Below are positions 33,051 to 41,910 of a stretch of 64,000 nt of DNA, one piece after another. Made by a program: the position numbers and the translations under genes. How positions within the stretch are numbered: position 1 is the stretch's first letter; every line of letters begins with the position of its first letter. The notes beneath the pieces are model-generated. The model saw nothing but the letters and a program-made list of their open reading frames with translations. It made no database searches and had not been told where the DNA came from. The stretch is from NCBI GenBank assembly GCA_036844765.1, contig DAIUFE010000001.1:78632-142631 (forward strand), read 5' to 3'. This stretch comes from Thermocaproicibacter sp036844765. Its GTDB lineage: Bacteria > Bacillota > Clostridia > Oscillospirales > Acutalibacteraceae.

Positions 33051-33096
33051 GCCTGTTCAGGAGGATGCGCCGCCGAAGGGGAAAGGATGTCCTGCT

Positions 33097-33993
33097 TTGA
33101 GCAAAGCGGAAAAATTCAGAAAGGAATATCTCGGGCGCACGTTCGTCACCGTGATGGGCTTTTTCATCATTCTCCTCACGCTGACGATCGGCGCGTTCCT
33201 TTTTTATAAAGGCTCGGCCTCGTTTCTTGTTCACGGGCACAGCGTGTTTGAATTCCTGTTTTCCGACAACTGGTCCCCCGCCGAGCTGGGCGAGGGCGGC
33301 ACGATCGGCGCTGCGTATTTTATCGTCGGTTCCATCCTGATCAGCACCCTCGCGCTGGTGATCTCGACGCCGTTCAGCGTGGCGACCGCGCTGTTCATGA
33401 CGGAGATTTCCCCGAAGCTCGGGAAGAAACTGCTGCAGCCCGCGGTCGAGATCTTCGTGGGGATTCCCTCGGTCGTCTACGGCTGGGTCGGCCTGACCGT
33501 GCTGGTGCCGTTCATCGCGCGGGTCTTCCGGCTGCCCTACGGATACAGCGTGCTGGCCGGCTCCATCGTCCTTTCGGTCATGATCTTCCCGACCATCACC
33601 AGCGTCTCCGCCGACGCCATCCGCAACGTGCCGCTCGAATACACCGAGGCGTCCTACGGCCTCGGCTCCACGCGGTGGCAGCTGATCCGGAAGGTGATCT
33701 TCCCCGCCGCGCTTCCCGGCATCCTGACGGGCGTGGTGCTGGGCCTGGCCCGCGCGTTCGGCGAGGCGCTGGCCGTGGCCATGGTGATCGGCAAAACGCA
33801 GTCATTCCCGAAAGGGATCCTCTCGCCCGCGACCAACCTGACGGCGGCCATCACCGCCGACATGGGCAACACGACGGAGGGCAGCGAATGGAACGACGCC
33901 CTTTGGAGCATGGCGCTGCTGCTCCTGCTGATCTCGTTCCTGTTCATCCTGCTGATCCGTCTGATCGGGAAATCGGGGGCGCAGAAAGAATGA
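33097..33993 (+). CDS. pstC: Phosphate ABC transporter permease PstC
   Basis: A 298-residue permease with six helices. The PstC signature is clear: FVGIPSVVYGWVGLTVLVPF, and the EAA-like loop PLEYTEASYGLGSTRWQLIRKVIFPAALPGI that contacts PstB. TTG 33097 is the likely start with AAAGG ten bases upstream. The stop overlaps the pstA start as ATGA. Confidence 0.96.
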   Translation: MSKAEKFRKEYLGRTFVTVMGFFIILLTLTIGAFLFYKGSASFLVHGHSVFEFLFSDNWSPAELGEGGTIGAAYFIVGSILISTLALVISTPFSVATALFMTEISPKLGKKLLQPAVEIFVGIPSVVYGWVGLTVLVPFIARVFRLPYGYSVLAGSIVLSVMIFPTITSVSADAIRNVPLEYTEASYGLGSTRWQLIRKVIFPAALPGILTGVVLGLARAFGEALAVAMVIGKTQSFPKGILSPATNLTAAITADMGNTTEGSEWNDALWSMALLLLLISFLFILLIRLIGKSGAQKE

Positions 33994-34886
33994 AGAATTT
34001 ACAAAGGCGCGCCCATCTGTCGGACCGGACGGCGACCGTCGTCCTTTACGCCGTGGCCGGCCTGGCGCTGCTGCTGCTCGCGGCCTTCATCGGGTACACG
34101 TTTTTCCAGGGGCTCCGTGCGTTCCGGCCGGAATATCTCTCCTTCGGACGCGAAGGGATCGGCACGCAGTTCTTCAACACCGTGTACTTGGTGCTGCTTT
34201 CGCTTCTGATCTGCCTGCCCATCGGCATCTCGGCCGGGATCTATATGGCGGAGTACGCCAAGGACGGAAAGCTGACCCGGTTCCTGCGCAACTGCATCGA
34301 AACGCTTTCCTCCCTGCCGTCCATCGTGGTGGGCCTGTTCGGATATCTGGTCTTCCTCGTGATGACGGGCTCGCACTGGAACCTGCTGGCCGGGGCCCTG
34401 TCCGTCTCCATCCTGAACCTTCCCCAGCTCACCCGCGTGACCGAGGACGGCATCCGCGGCGTGCCGAACGATTACCGGGAAGGCAGCTACGCCATCGGCG
34501 CCACGCACTGGCAGACGATCACGCGGACGCTGCTTCCGGCCGCCATGCCCCGCATCATCACCGGCATCATCATGGCGGCGGGGCGCAGCTTCGGCGAAGC
34601 GGCGGCGCTCCTCTTCACCTCCGGCATGAGCTCGGACGTGAATTTCAACAACTGGAATCCCACGAGCATCAATTCCCCTCTGAATCCCCTGCGCCCCGCC
34701 GATACGCTGGCGGTCCATATCTGGGCGCTGAAAACGGAGGGCATTGACCCCAACGCCGGGGCGCTTTCCGACCTTTCTTCCGCCGTGCTGGTGCTGATGG
34801 TGCTGGTTTTCAGCATGGGCGCCAGGCTGATCGGCAGAGTGCTCGAGAAAAAAATGACCGGAGACGATCAACAGGGAGGACATTAA
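33990..34886 (+). CDS. pstA: Phosphate ABC transporter permease PstA
   Basis: A 298-residue permease partner of PstC, with SLPSIVVGLFGYLVFLV and the coupling loop VPNDYREGSYAIGATHWQTI. The ATG overlaps the pstC stop (ATGA). The stop codon is followed immediately by the pstB start, so translation is tightly linked. An N-terminal region of about 20 basic/polar residues precedes the first helix. Confidence 0.96.
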   Translation: MKNLQRRAHLSDRTATVVLYAVAGLALLLLAAFIGYTFFQGLRAFRPEYLSFGREGIGTQFFNTVYLVLLSLLICLPIGISAGIYMAEYAKDGKLTRFLRNCIETLSSLPSIVVGLFGYLVFLVMTGSHWNLLAGALSVSILNLPQLTRVTEDGIRGVPNDYREGSYAIGATHWQTITRTLLPAAMPRIITGIIMAAGRSFGEAAALLFTSGMSSDVNFNNWNPTSINSPLNPLRPADTLAVHIWALKTEGIDPNAGALSDLSSAVLVLMVLVFSMGARLIGRVLEKKMTGDDQQGGH

Positions 34887-35690
34887 ATGACGGTAACCAT
34901 AAACAGGCCCGCGGTCGCCGGAACCGCCGGGCCGGTAGAAACCAAGATCGGCGTCGCCGGGCTGAATTTGTATTACGGGAAAGTGCACGCGCTCAAGCAG
35001 ATCAACATGCAGATCGGCAAAAATCTGGTCACGGCGCTGATCGGGCCGTCCGGATGCGGGAAGTCCACCTTCCTCAAAACGCTCAACCGCATGAACGACC
35101 TGATTCCCGACGTCCACATCGAGGGAACGATTCTGCTGGACGGGGAGGATATCTACGCGTCGCAGACGGACGTCACCCTGCTGCGGAAACGGGTCGGCAT
35201 GGTGTTCCAGAAGCCGAACCCGTTCCCGATGTCCGTCTACGACAACATCGCCTACGGCCCGCGCATCCACGGGGTCCGGAAGGGACGGAGGCTGGACGAG
35301 ATCGTCGAACGGAGCCTGCGCGGCGCCGCCCTGTGGGACGAGGTTAAGGACCGCCTGAAAAAAAGCGCTCTCGGCCTTTCCGGCGGGCAGCAGCAAAGGC
35401 TCTGTATCGCGCGCGCGCTCGCCGTGGAACCGGAAGTGCTGCTGATGGACGAACCGACCAGCGCGCTCGACCCCATCTCCACGATGAAGATTGAAAATCT
35501 GATTTCCGTCCTGCGCGAGAGGTATACGATCGTGATCGTCACTCATAATATGCAGCAGGCCGCGCGCATCTCGGACTACACCGCCTTCTTTCTGCACGGC
35601 GAGGTGGTGGAGTACGCCCAGACGGGCGACCTGTTCTCCATGCCGAAGGATAAGCGGACGGAGGACTACATCACCGGCCGGTTCGGATGA
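34887..35690 (+). CDS. pstB: Phosphate ABC transporter ATPase PstB
   Basis: A 267-residue ATPase with Walker A GPSGCGKSTFL, the PstB-typical LNRMNDLIP, signature LSGGQQQRLCIARAL, Walker B VLLMDEPTSALDP and H-loop VTHNMQQA. It powers the PstCA channel. GGGAGG lies upstream of the ATG, inside pstA. Confidence 0.97.
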   Translation: MTVTINRPAVAGTAGPVETKIGVAGLNLYYGKVHALKQINMQIGKNLVTALIGPSGCGKSTFLKTLNRMNDLIPDVHIEGTILLDGEDIYASQTDVTLLRKRVGMVFQKPNPFPMSVYDNIAYGPRIHGVRKGRRLDEIVERSLRGAALWDEVKDRLKKSALGLSGGQQQRLCIARALAVEPEVLLMDEPTSALDPISTMKIENLISVLRERYTIVIVTHNMQQAARISDYTAFFLHGEVVEYAQTGDLFSMPKDKRTEDYITGRFG

Positions 35691-35715
35691 CGGCCCGCTC
35701 CGCCGCGGGCGCCGT

Positions 35716-35744
35716 TTTACTTTTTTGGAAGCGCGGCTTATAAT
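35716..35744 (+). promoter_or_regulatory. Internal sigma-A promoter for phoU-phoPR
   Basis: TTTACT (35716-35721) and TATAAT (35739-35744) with a 17-base spacer lie between pstB and phoU. They may give phoU and phoPR a basal transcript. A GC hairpin just upstream (GCCCGC/GCGGGC) may trim pst read-through. Confidence 0.55.
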
Positions 35745-35761
35745 AAAAGGGAGGAAGAACT

Positions 35762-36424
35762 ATGAGCGCGAGAACGGAGTTCGACCATGAGCTGGAGGAG
35801 TTGCACCTCGACCTGATCCGCATGGGCGGGATGATTGAGGCGGCGATTGATCAATCCATCCAAGCGCTGGAGAAACGCGACAATGTTCTGGCCGAGAAGG
35901 TCGTCGCGGGCGACAAGGACATCGACAGCCTGGAGCGCGACATCGAGGCGAAATGCCTGCGCCTGCTTCTGCGGCAGCAGCCGGTCGCCAAGGACCTGCG
36001 GGCGGTCTCGACCGCGCTGAAGATCATCACGGACATGGAGCGGATCGGCGACCAGGCCGCCGACATTGCGGACGTGAGCCTGCGCTTCGGCGACGAGCCG
36101 TTTCTGAAGGCCATGGAACATATTCCGCTGATGGCCTCGACCGCTTCCGCCATGGTCAAGGACAGCATCAACGCGTTCGTGAAAAGCGACGTGGAGGCCT
36201 CGCAGGAGGTGATCGAGCGGGACGACGAGGTGGACCGGCTGTTCGAGACCATCAAGCAGGACATCATCTCCGTGCTGGTCAAGACGCCGAATTTCGCGGA
36301 CCAGGCGGTCGATTTCCTGATCATCTCGAAATATCTGGAGCGCATCGGGGACCATGCCGTCAACATTGCCGAGTGGGTCATCTTCTATATGACCGGCGAA
36401 CATAAACACCGTAAAATCCTGTAG
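35762..36424 (+). CDS. phoU: Phosphate signalling protein PhoU
   Basis: A 220-residue all-helical protein with two PhoU repeats (about 15-100 and 120-205), each ending in the metal-binding style motif seen as MERIGDQAADIA and LERIGDHAVNIA. It links Pst activity to the PhoPR sensor and keeps the response off in high phosphate. GGGAGG precedes the ATG. Confidence 0.96.
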   Translation: MSARTEFDHELEELHLDLIRMGGMIEAAIDQSIQALEKRDNVLAEKVVAGDKDIDSLERDIEAKCLRLLLRQQPVAKDLRAVSTALKIITDMERIGDQAADIADVSLRFGDEPFLKAMEHIPLMASTASAMVKDSINAFVKSDVEASQEVIERDDEVDRLFETIKQDIISVLVKTPNFADQAVDFLIISKYLERIGDHAVNIAEWVIFYMTGEHKHRKIL

Positions 36425-36444
36425 TCTCAAAGAGGGGGTATTCC

Positions 36445-37134
36445 GTGGGGAAGCGTGCTTTTGTAGTCGAAGACGAGGAAAACGTGCGCGAGATCATCCG
36501 CTGCGCCCTGGAATCCGGCGGGCTCAAGGTTTCCGGCTTCGAGGACGCGGCTTCCATGTTCATCGCGCTGAGGGACGGGCTTCCGGACATCCTGCTGCTG
36601 GATATCATGCTTCCCGGTCTGGATGGCTTCGAGACCCTGCGCCGGCTCAAAAAAAATCCGGCGACGGCCTGCGTGCCGGTCATCCTGCTGACGGCCCGCG
36701 GGGCCGAGACCGATAAGGTGGCAGGGCTGGACCTGGGCGCGGAGGATTACATCACCAAGCCGTTCGGCGTGCTGGAGCTGATGGCGCGGGTCCGCACGGT
36801 CCTGCGCCGCGGGCAGAGCCCCGACGCCGGCGAGGCAGTCTATCAGTCCGGCGGCCTGCGGCTGGACGTCGCCCGCCACGAAGTTCTGCTCAGGGACAAG
36901 CCGCTGGAGCTGACGCTGAAGGAATTCGAGCTGCTGCGGGTCCTGATGCAGCATCCGGGCCGCGTGCTCACGCGGGATTTTCTGCTGGACACGGTGTGGG
37001 GATACGGCTACGCGGGCGAAACGCGCACGCTCGACATGCATATCCGCGGGCTGCGGCGGAAGCTGGGGGACCACGCGGACGGCGGCCGCATCTCGACCGT
37101 GCGCGGCGTCGGCTACCGCTTCAATGCCGAATAG
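36445..37134 (+). CDS. phoP: Response regulator PhoP/PhoB
   Basis: A 229-residue OmpR-family regulator: receiver domain with acidic pocket E9/D10, phosphorylation site D53 (LLLDIMLPGLDG), Thr in LLTARG and Lys in TKPFG; winged helix from about residue 130 with RVLTRDFLLDTVWGY and TLDMHIRGLRRKLG. It starts at GTG 36445, seven bases after AGAGGGGG. With phoR it should control the pst genes. Confidence 0.95.
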   Translation: MGKRAFVVEDEENVREIIRCALESGGLKVSGFEDAASMFIALRDGLPDILLLDIMLPGLDGFETLRRLKKNPATACVPVILLTARGAETDKVAGLDLGAEDYITKPFGVLELMARVRTVLRRGQSPDAGEAVYQSGGLRLDVARHEVLLRDKPLELTLKEFELLRVLMQHPGRVLTRDFLLDTVWGYGYAGETRTLDMHIRGLRRKLGDHADGGRISTVRGVGYRFNAE

Positions 37135-37152
37135 ACGGACAGGAGGAAACCC

Positions 37153-38880
37153 TTGAAACGCGCTTTTGTGTTCCGCACCCTGCTGACGGTGTTCGCGGCG
37201 CTGCTGGTCTTCGGCGCGGCCTGCGCGCTGCTGATGCAGCAGCAGTATCTGGAGAGCAAGCGGGAGGAAATCAAGGGCATTTTCCGCACTCTGGCGGTTT
37301 CCGGCACTACGCGGGACTACGGCACGCTCTCGAAGGAACTGACCGAGGACGCGGCGGACGGCCTGCACATCACCTTTCTTTCCCCTGGGGGGAAAATTCT
37401 GGGCGGCGGCAGCGCGGACCCGGACGCGGAGGACCCGCTCTCCCGGCCGGAGGTCGGCGAGGCGCAGAAGGACGGGTACGGCGAGGGCACGCGGTATTCC
37501 CAGTCCCTGAAGGCCAGCCAGTTCTACGCGGCGCAGAAGATGCCGGACGGGACCATCGTGTGGCTCGCGGTCAGCCTGAAAAGCCTCCGCGACCATCTGT
37601 GGCGCCTTCTTCCCGCCCTGCTGGCCGTTCTGCTGGCCTCCATGGCGGTCGTCCCGCCGCTGGTGATGCGGATGTCGAAGGGCATCCTGCAGCCCCTGCG
37701 GGAGATTGCGCTCTCCCTTCAGGCCGTGAACGCCGGCGGGTACGGAAAGGACCTGAGCAGCCCGCGCTTTGAGGAGTTCGCGCCGATCGTCTCCGAAATC
37801 AACGCGCTCTCCCAGAAGATCGCGCACACTCTTTCCGACCTTACCGTGGAGCGGGGACGCATCAACTACCTGCTCAACAACATGCACGAGGGCATGGTGG
37901 TGTTGGACGGAAGCGGTCGCATCCTGATCCTGAACCGGAGCGCCGCCGCTTTCTTCGGCGCGCAGGGCAGCCTGACCGGGCAGGACCTGCTGTGCCTGAC
38001 CCGCATCCCCAAAATCACGCAGGCTGCGCAGCTTGCGCTGAAAGAGGAAAAGCCCTCCGCCTTCGACTTCCCCTCCCCCGCCGCCGCCAACCGCATCCTG
38101 CGGGTCTCCGTCACCCCCGTCGCAAAAGAGGCGAGCGGCGACCAGTCCGGCGGCGTCGTCCTGCTGATCACCGACGTCACGGCGGTCCGGCGCTCGGAGC
38201 AGATCCGCTCCGAATTTTTCGCAAACGCCTCCCATGAGCTGAAAACCCCGCTGACCTCCATCAAAGGCTTCGCGGAGCTGATGGAAACCGGCATCGTCGA
38301 CGACCCGGAGCAGACCAAACGCTACCTTGCGCTGATCCGAAAGGAAACGGAGCGCATGATCGGGCTGATCAGCGACATCCTCAAGCTCTCCGAGCTGGAA
38401 TCCCGCGCTTCGGAAACGGACCGCCAGAGCGTCAGCCTTCTGATGACCGCCCGAAAAGTGGCGGAATCCCTGTCTCTGCAGGCGCAGGAAAAGCAGGTCG
38501 AAATCCATGTGGAAGGCGACGACGGCCTGCTGGACGCGAATCCGGACCGCATGACGCAGCTGGTGCTGAATCTGCTGGACAACGCCGTCAAATACAACGT
38601 GCAGGGCGGCAAAGTGAACGTCTTCGTCCGCAGCGAAAACGAAAGGGTCCTCCTGACGGTCGCGGACACCGGCGTCGGCATCCCGCCCGAGGCGCAGGAA
38701 CGCGTGTTCGAGCGTTTCTACCGCGTTGACAAAAGCCGCAGCCGCAGGCTGGGCGGCACCGGTCTCGGCCTTTCCATCGTCAAGCACATCGTCGGCCTTT
38801 ACAAAGGGGAAATTCGGTTGAAAAGCGAGCTCGGGCGCGGCACCGAGATCCGGGTCTCCCTCCCCGCCCGGGCCGGCTGA
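37153..38880 (+). CDS. phoR: Sensor histidine kinase PhoR
   Basis: A 575-residue membrane kinase. Order: helix 1 (residues 8-28), an extracellular region to about 150, helix 2 (about 155-175), HAMP-like segment, PAS domain (about 235-340), the phosphoacceptor H361 in NASHELKTPLTSIKGF, and the ATPase domain with NLLDNAVKYN, VADTGVGIP, ERFYRVD and GGTGLGLSIVKH. It begins at TTG 37153 behind AGGAGG. Length matches PhoR of Bacillus. Confidence 0.94.
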   Translation: MKRAFVFRTLLTVFAALLVFGAACALLMQQQYLESKREEIKGIFRTLAVSGTTRDYGTLSKELTEDAADGLHITFLSPGGKILGGGSADPDAEDPLSRPEVGEAQKDGYGEGTRYSQSLKASQFYAAQKMPDGTIVWLAVSLKSLRDHLWRLLPALLAVLLASMAVVPPLVMRMSKGILQPLREIALSLQAVNAGGYGKDLSSPRFEEFAPIVSEINALSQKIAHTLSDLTVERGRINYLLNNMHEGMVVLDGSGRILILNRSAAAFFGAQGSLTGQDLLCLTRIPKITQAAQLALKEEKPSAFDFPSPAAANRILRVSVTPVAKEASGDQSGGVVLLITDVTAVRRSEQIRSEFFANASHELKTPLTSIKGFAELMETGIVDDPEQTKRYLALIRKETERMIGLISDILKLSELESRASETDRQSVSLLMTARKVAESLSLQAQEKQVEIHVEGDDGLLDANPDRMTQLVLNLLDNAVKYNVQGGKVNVFVRSENERVLLTVADTGVGIPPEAQERVFERFYRVDKSRSRRLGGTGLGLSIVKHIVGLYKGEIRLKSELGRGTEIRVSLPARAG

Positions 38881-38946
38881 ACGGCGCTTCCGCATTTTCC
38901 GATCGATCGTCCTTCCCCCTGAAATTCCGATTCAGGAGGTTTTTTT

Positions 38947-39066
38947 ATGCCCGCACGCCGCCGGCGGGCGGAAGCGGATCTTGAATTTCCGAAACAAATC
39001 CGCTCCTTTTCATACTATGGAACATGGGAAAAAGCCCAATCCATTGAAAAGGGGCGGATTTTATGA
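38947..39066 (+). CDS. Small basic protein at head of tgl operon
   Basis: A 39-codon gene with AGGAGG exactly seven bases before its ATG; the spacer is all T. The peptide begins MPARRRRAEADLEF and ends EKGRIL, with several Lys, Gln and Tyr residues in the middle (SYYGTWEKAQSIEKG). Its TGA overlaps the next start as ATGA. It is not a family I recognise. A substrate or helper of the transglutaminase two genes on is possible, since it offers both Gln and Lys. Confidence 0.6.
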   Translation: MPARRRRAEADLEFPKQIRSFSYYGTWEKAQSIEKGRIL

Positions 39067-40049
39067 ACAACCGGCGCGGCGCGGCGGCAAACCCGCTGGA
39101 CGCCCTGCGCAGGGACCGGGGACCCGGTCCCTGCAGAGCTTTCTTTCACAGTTTGAAATCTTCCAAACGAGCCTACGCGGTCGGGCTCCTCAACGACCCG
39201 AAGCTTTCCTTTGCAACCTTCTTTCTCCTTCTGCCGGAAATGGACGGAGCAGTGCCGGAAGAGGAGCTTTCCGAGCGGAACAGGACGGCGGTCCGTCTCT
39301 GCGGGATCCTTCTGGACGCTCCAAACACGGGCGGCGGCGCGGTTCATCCGGAATACGGCGAAACGGTCCGGGATACGCTGCGGTGGATGTTCTCCGCCGG
39401 CGCGGAGGCCGACGGGATGGACGCGGACCTCGACCGGATCGTGGATCTTTCCGCCTGCATCCTGCTGCAAATCTACCGCGACGCGGAGATCCTGCCCGAA
39501 GTGGTCCGCCTGCTGTTCCTCCGGAACCGGAAAGGCGCCCTTCTGCACGACCTGGCCTGGGCCTTTTTCCGCGCCGCGGACCCGCGCGCGCTGCGCGTCG
39601 CCGCGGAATACCTCCTTTCCCCCGCCGCGGAGGACGCGGAGCTGGCCCGCCTTCTGCTGCACCTTCCCAAGGCCGGAAACACCACGCGGGAAAAGCGGGC
39701 GCAGTACGCTTCCTATCTGCGCTGGCTGGAAGAAAACCGTCCCTACCTCGCCCGGACGGGAGAGAGCTTCAACGCGAGCTGCAAGCCCAACGCCTGCTCC
39801 GTGAATCTGGGCGCGAAATATCTTCACCGGAAAATCTCCCCCGCCGGCCCGGCGAAGCCGCAGCCCCTGACGGAGCTGGAAAAAAACTGCCTCTCCTGCT
39901 TCGCCGGCGCAAGCCGGGAAGAAAAAGAGCTGCTCGCCCGCTATTCGAGCAAACTGCGCGAAGCGGACCCCGTCCGCTGGAACGACTGGATCCGCCGCCC
40001 TCTGAATAAACAGATCCTCTCGGCGCGCTCCGGGGAGGCGGAGCGATGA
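39063..40049 (+). CDS. Unknown 328-residue protein, partner of tgl
   Basis: A soluble protein of 328 residues without signal peptide or membrane helix. It appears mostly helical, with a run of Leu/Ala/Asp-rich helices at about 70-200 that could be a helical repeat fold, and a basic C-terminus. A short cluster, CKPNACSVN near 241-249, holds two cysteines. Both ends overlap neighbours as ATGA (39063 and 40046), so its product is made with the small protein and Tgl. I do not recognise the family. A spore-coat or Tgl-targeting role is inferred only from the operon. Confidence 0.75.
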   Translation: MNNRRGAAANPLDALRRDRGPGPCRAFFHSLKSSKRAYAVGLLNDPKLSFATFFLLLPEMDGAVPEEELSERNRTAVRLCGILLDAPNTGGGAVHPEYGETVRDTLRWMFSAGAEADGMDADLDRIVDLSACILLQIYRDAEILPEVVRLLFLRNRKGALLHDLAWAFFRAADPRALRVAAEYLLSPAAEDAELARLLLHLPKAGNTTREKRAQYASYLRWLEENRPYLARTGESFNASCKPNACSVNLGAKYLHRKISPAGPAKPQPLTELEKNCLSCFAGASREEKELLARYSSKLREADPVRWNDWIRRPLNKQILSARSGEAER

Positions 40050-40798
40050 TCACGGTCGCCGGCAAAAGACTGGAACCCGCCCGGTTTTCGGAGTATGCGG
40101 ACGGCGATCTGAAAAAAAGCGTGCTCTCCGCCATGGACGCGAGCAGCCGGGTCTATGCGTTCGCCACCCCCGAGCAGCTGAAATTCGAGCTGTCCCTCCG
40201 GCAGGAGACCGTGGCCGCGGCGCACCTCCTGGACCGCAGCGGCCTGCGCTTCGCCGTGTTCCGCCACGCGGCCAGCAATCCCGCTTACTGGAGCATGACG
40301 CGGGAAGGCGGCTTCCTCCTCAAAAGCGGCGCCGAACCCGCCAAGGCCATCCTCGACATTTTTTCCAACGGCTCCGCCTATGCGACGGAGTGCGCGACGG
40401 CCATGATGATCGTCCTGTACGGGGCGCTGGTGAAGGTGTACGGCGAAGCCCGCTTCAACCGGCTGTTCCCGAAAATTGAGCTGATGAACTGGCATCACCT
40501 CGACCCAAGGCTCGAAAGCTTCGGGAAGATGGACCGGATGCCGGGCTATTTCCCCGGCGACCGGCGCTATTTCGCCAATCCGGACGTCGACCCCATCACC
40601 CCGCAGTGGCAGGGCGAAAACGTCATCGAACTGGGCGGGGGCCTGTTCTACGGCCACGGCATCGGCATCCGGAACGCGGAGAGCATCCTCCGTTCGCTGA
40701 ACCGCAACCGCGCGGAGGGAGCCGACCAGGCCGCCTATCTGATGGACGCGGCGGGGCGGCCCGAATACAAGCGCCTTGCGGCCCTCGCCGCGCCGTGA
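40046..40798 (+). CDS. tgl: Spore-coat protein-glutamine gamma-glutamyltransferase
   Basis: Tgl crosslinks coat proteins through epsilon-(gamma-glutamyl)lysine bonds during sporulation. The 250-residue product matches the Bacillus enzyme closely in its key parts: the nucleophile C116 in YATECATAMM, FNRLFP, NPDVDPITPQWQGENVIELGGG with E191, and H204 in YGHGIG. Cysteine position equals that of the B. subtilis protein. GGGGAGG precedes the ATG, and the gene overlaps the upstream unknown gene by ATGA. Confidence 0.92.
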   Translation: MITVAGKRLEPARFSEYADGDLKKSVLSAMDASSRVYAFATPEQLKFELSLRQETVAAAHLLDRSGLRFAVFRHAASNPAYWSMTREGGFLLKSGAEPAKAILDIFSNGSAYATECATAMMIVLYGALVKVYGEARFNRLFPKIELMNWHHLDPRLESFGKMDRMPGYFPGDRRYFANPDVDPITPQWQGENVIELGGGLFYGHGIGIRNAESILRSLNRNRAEGADQAAYLMDAAGRPEYKRLAALAAP

Positions 40799-40913
40799 CG
40801 CCGCTTTTCCCCTTTTAGAAAACAGAATTCAGACAAATATCCTCTCCCAGGCAACCGTTCCGGTTTATAATGGCCGCAAGCGGAAATCACGCAGCAGATC
40901 GGAATGGGATGGA

Positions 40914-41375
40914 ATGCAGGATGAAAAGGATCGGGCCGAAGGGCTTCTCGTCACTGTGGAACCGGGGCCCGGCCCGATGCGGGGGCGGATCGTCCGCCCT
41001 TCCGCGCGGAAACAGATCGGGTACCGCGGAGAGTGGGAGCTGCTGTTCGGGATCGACCAGTGGTGCGACGGCAGCGGCGTTGCCCCGCCCACGCTGAGGC
41101 TGCGCAGCTTTTCCCGCAGGTGCCGCAGAAAAACAGTCAGAAAGGCGGTCTTTTGTTTGGATCCCAAACCGGGAAAAAACAAGGAGGAAAAGGCCTCCTT
41201 CCTCGTTCAGATCCGGTTCCGACAAAACGCGACCTGGCAGGGCAGCATCACCTGGCTGGAAACGGACAAAAAGCAGGAATTCCGCAGCGCGTTTGAAATG
41301 CTGAAGCTGATGGAAGAAGCCCGCTGCCCCGGCGTACAGGAGCGCATCTGCTGGGACCCGGAAAAGGGAAAATAG
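40914..41375 (+). CDS. Conserved-looking protein of unknown function
   Basis: A 153-residue cytosolic protein rich in basic and aromatic residues (IGYRGEWELLFGIDQWCDGSG, SFLVQIRFRQNATWQGSITWLE, EFRSAFEMLKLMEEA). The middle and end alternate like a small alpha/beta or beta-barrel fold. GGGATGG lies just upstream of ATG 40914, and a TATAAT at about 40866 may belong to its promoter. It stands alone after tgl. Codon use is like its neighbours. No function is assigned. Confidence 0.6.
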   Translation: MQDEKDRAEGLLVTVEPGPGPMRGRIVRPSARKQIGYRGEWELLFGIDQWCDGSGVAPPTLRLRSFSRRCRRKTVRKAVFCLDPKPGKNKEEKASFLVQIRFRQNATWQGSITWLETDKKQEFRSAFEMLKLMEEARCPGVQERICWDPEKGK

Positions 41376-41403
41376 CGGAGCCCCGGAAATCCGGGAAGCT
41401 CCG
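41376..41403 (+). terminator. Hairpin after the 153-residue gene
   Basis: CGGAGC-CCCGG and CCGGG-AA-GCTCCG form a stem with a small internal bulge; only TT follows, so termination would be weak. Confidence 0.4.
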
Positions 41404-41416
41404 TTAAAGTCTCTAT

Positions 41417-41446
41417 AAATTAGCACTAATAAATCAACGCTAATTT
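41417..41446. promoter_or_regulatory. 8-bp inverted repeat in AT-rich leader
   Basis: AAATTAGC (41417-41424) and GCTAATTT (41439-41446) are exact complements 14 bases apart. It may be an operator for the transcript starting near 41570. Confidence 0.35.
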
Positions 41447-41538
41447 TATTTGCTTCTATATAATGTGTGATAAAATTTGAATAAGATTTGTGGATTGATA
41501 CAAATTTGACATACTAAGGCCTTTTTTCCAAATAAAAC

Positions 41539-41692
41539 TTTACGATCTCCGCCGAAACGATATAATAAAGGCGTTCCGTTTCCAATGCTTTTCGATTACA
41601 AGTCATGTCCTCGCAAGGGGGCAGCCATACTTCTTTTCACAACAGGAGATGCTCGAGACCGCTTGTCGGTCGAGAGCATCTCCTGTATTTTT
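41539..41692 (+). ncRNA. Candidate small RNA with own promoter and terminator
   Basis: A promoter-like pair (TTTACG at 41539, TATAAT at 41561, 16-base spacer) is followed by about 70 untranslated bases and a long hairpin. The hairpin has arms at 41642-41661 and 41667-41686, starts ACAGGAGATGCTC, and ends in TATTTTTATG. No ORF in the segment has a ribosome binding site. It matches no riboswitch I know. From 41693 to 41868 I see nothing else; the whole gap runs from 41376 to 42011. Confidence 0.45.
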
Positions 41693-41868
41693 ATGTTCTT
41701 CGGCGGTCTGCGGCAATCCGCCCGGCCGGGCAAAGCTTCGGCACCGTTTCGCCGGATTCCCTGTTTTTTCAGGAATGTTTTCTGGAATCGGCTGAATACT
41801 ATGAGGGAAGGGTCCAGAAGAATCGGACTCGTTTTTCGTCTGCGGTTCGATTGATGAATAGATTTTAG

Positions 41869-41910
41869 TTGACATAATATGTTGACATAATATTGTATTT
41901 GCTTTATAAT
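41869..41910 (+). promoter_or_regulatory. Promoter of the GH130 operon with duplicated -35 region
   Basis: TTGACA (41882-41887), 17 bases and TATAAT (41905-41910) match the consensus. A second copy of TTGACATAATAT lies 13 bases upstream (41869-41880), so the -35 segment is tandemly repeated. The repeat could be a regulator site. The leader to the GH130 start is about 95 bases. Confidence 0.75.

Noticed and set aside
36427..38895. Minus-strand open frame of 822 codons opposite phoP and phoR
   Set aside because: Antisense to two clear genes with catalytic motifs; composition typical of a shadow frame.
41585..41854. 89-codon plus-strand frame in the gap before GH130
   Set aside because: It crosses a strong terminator hairpin, has no ribosome binding site and no protein-like pattern.
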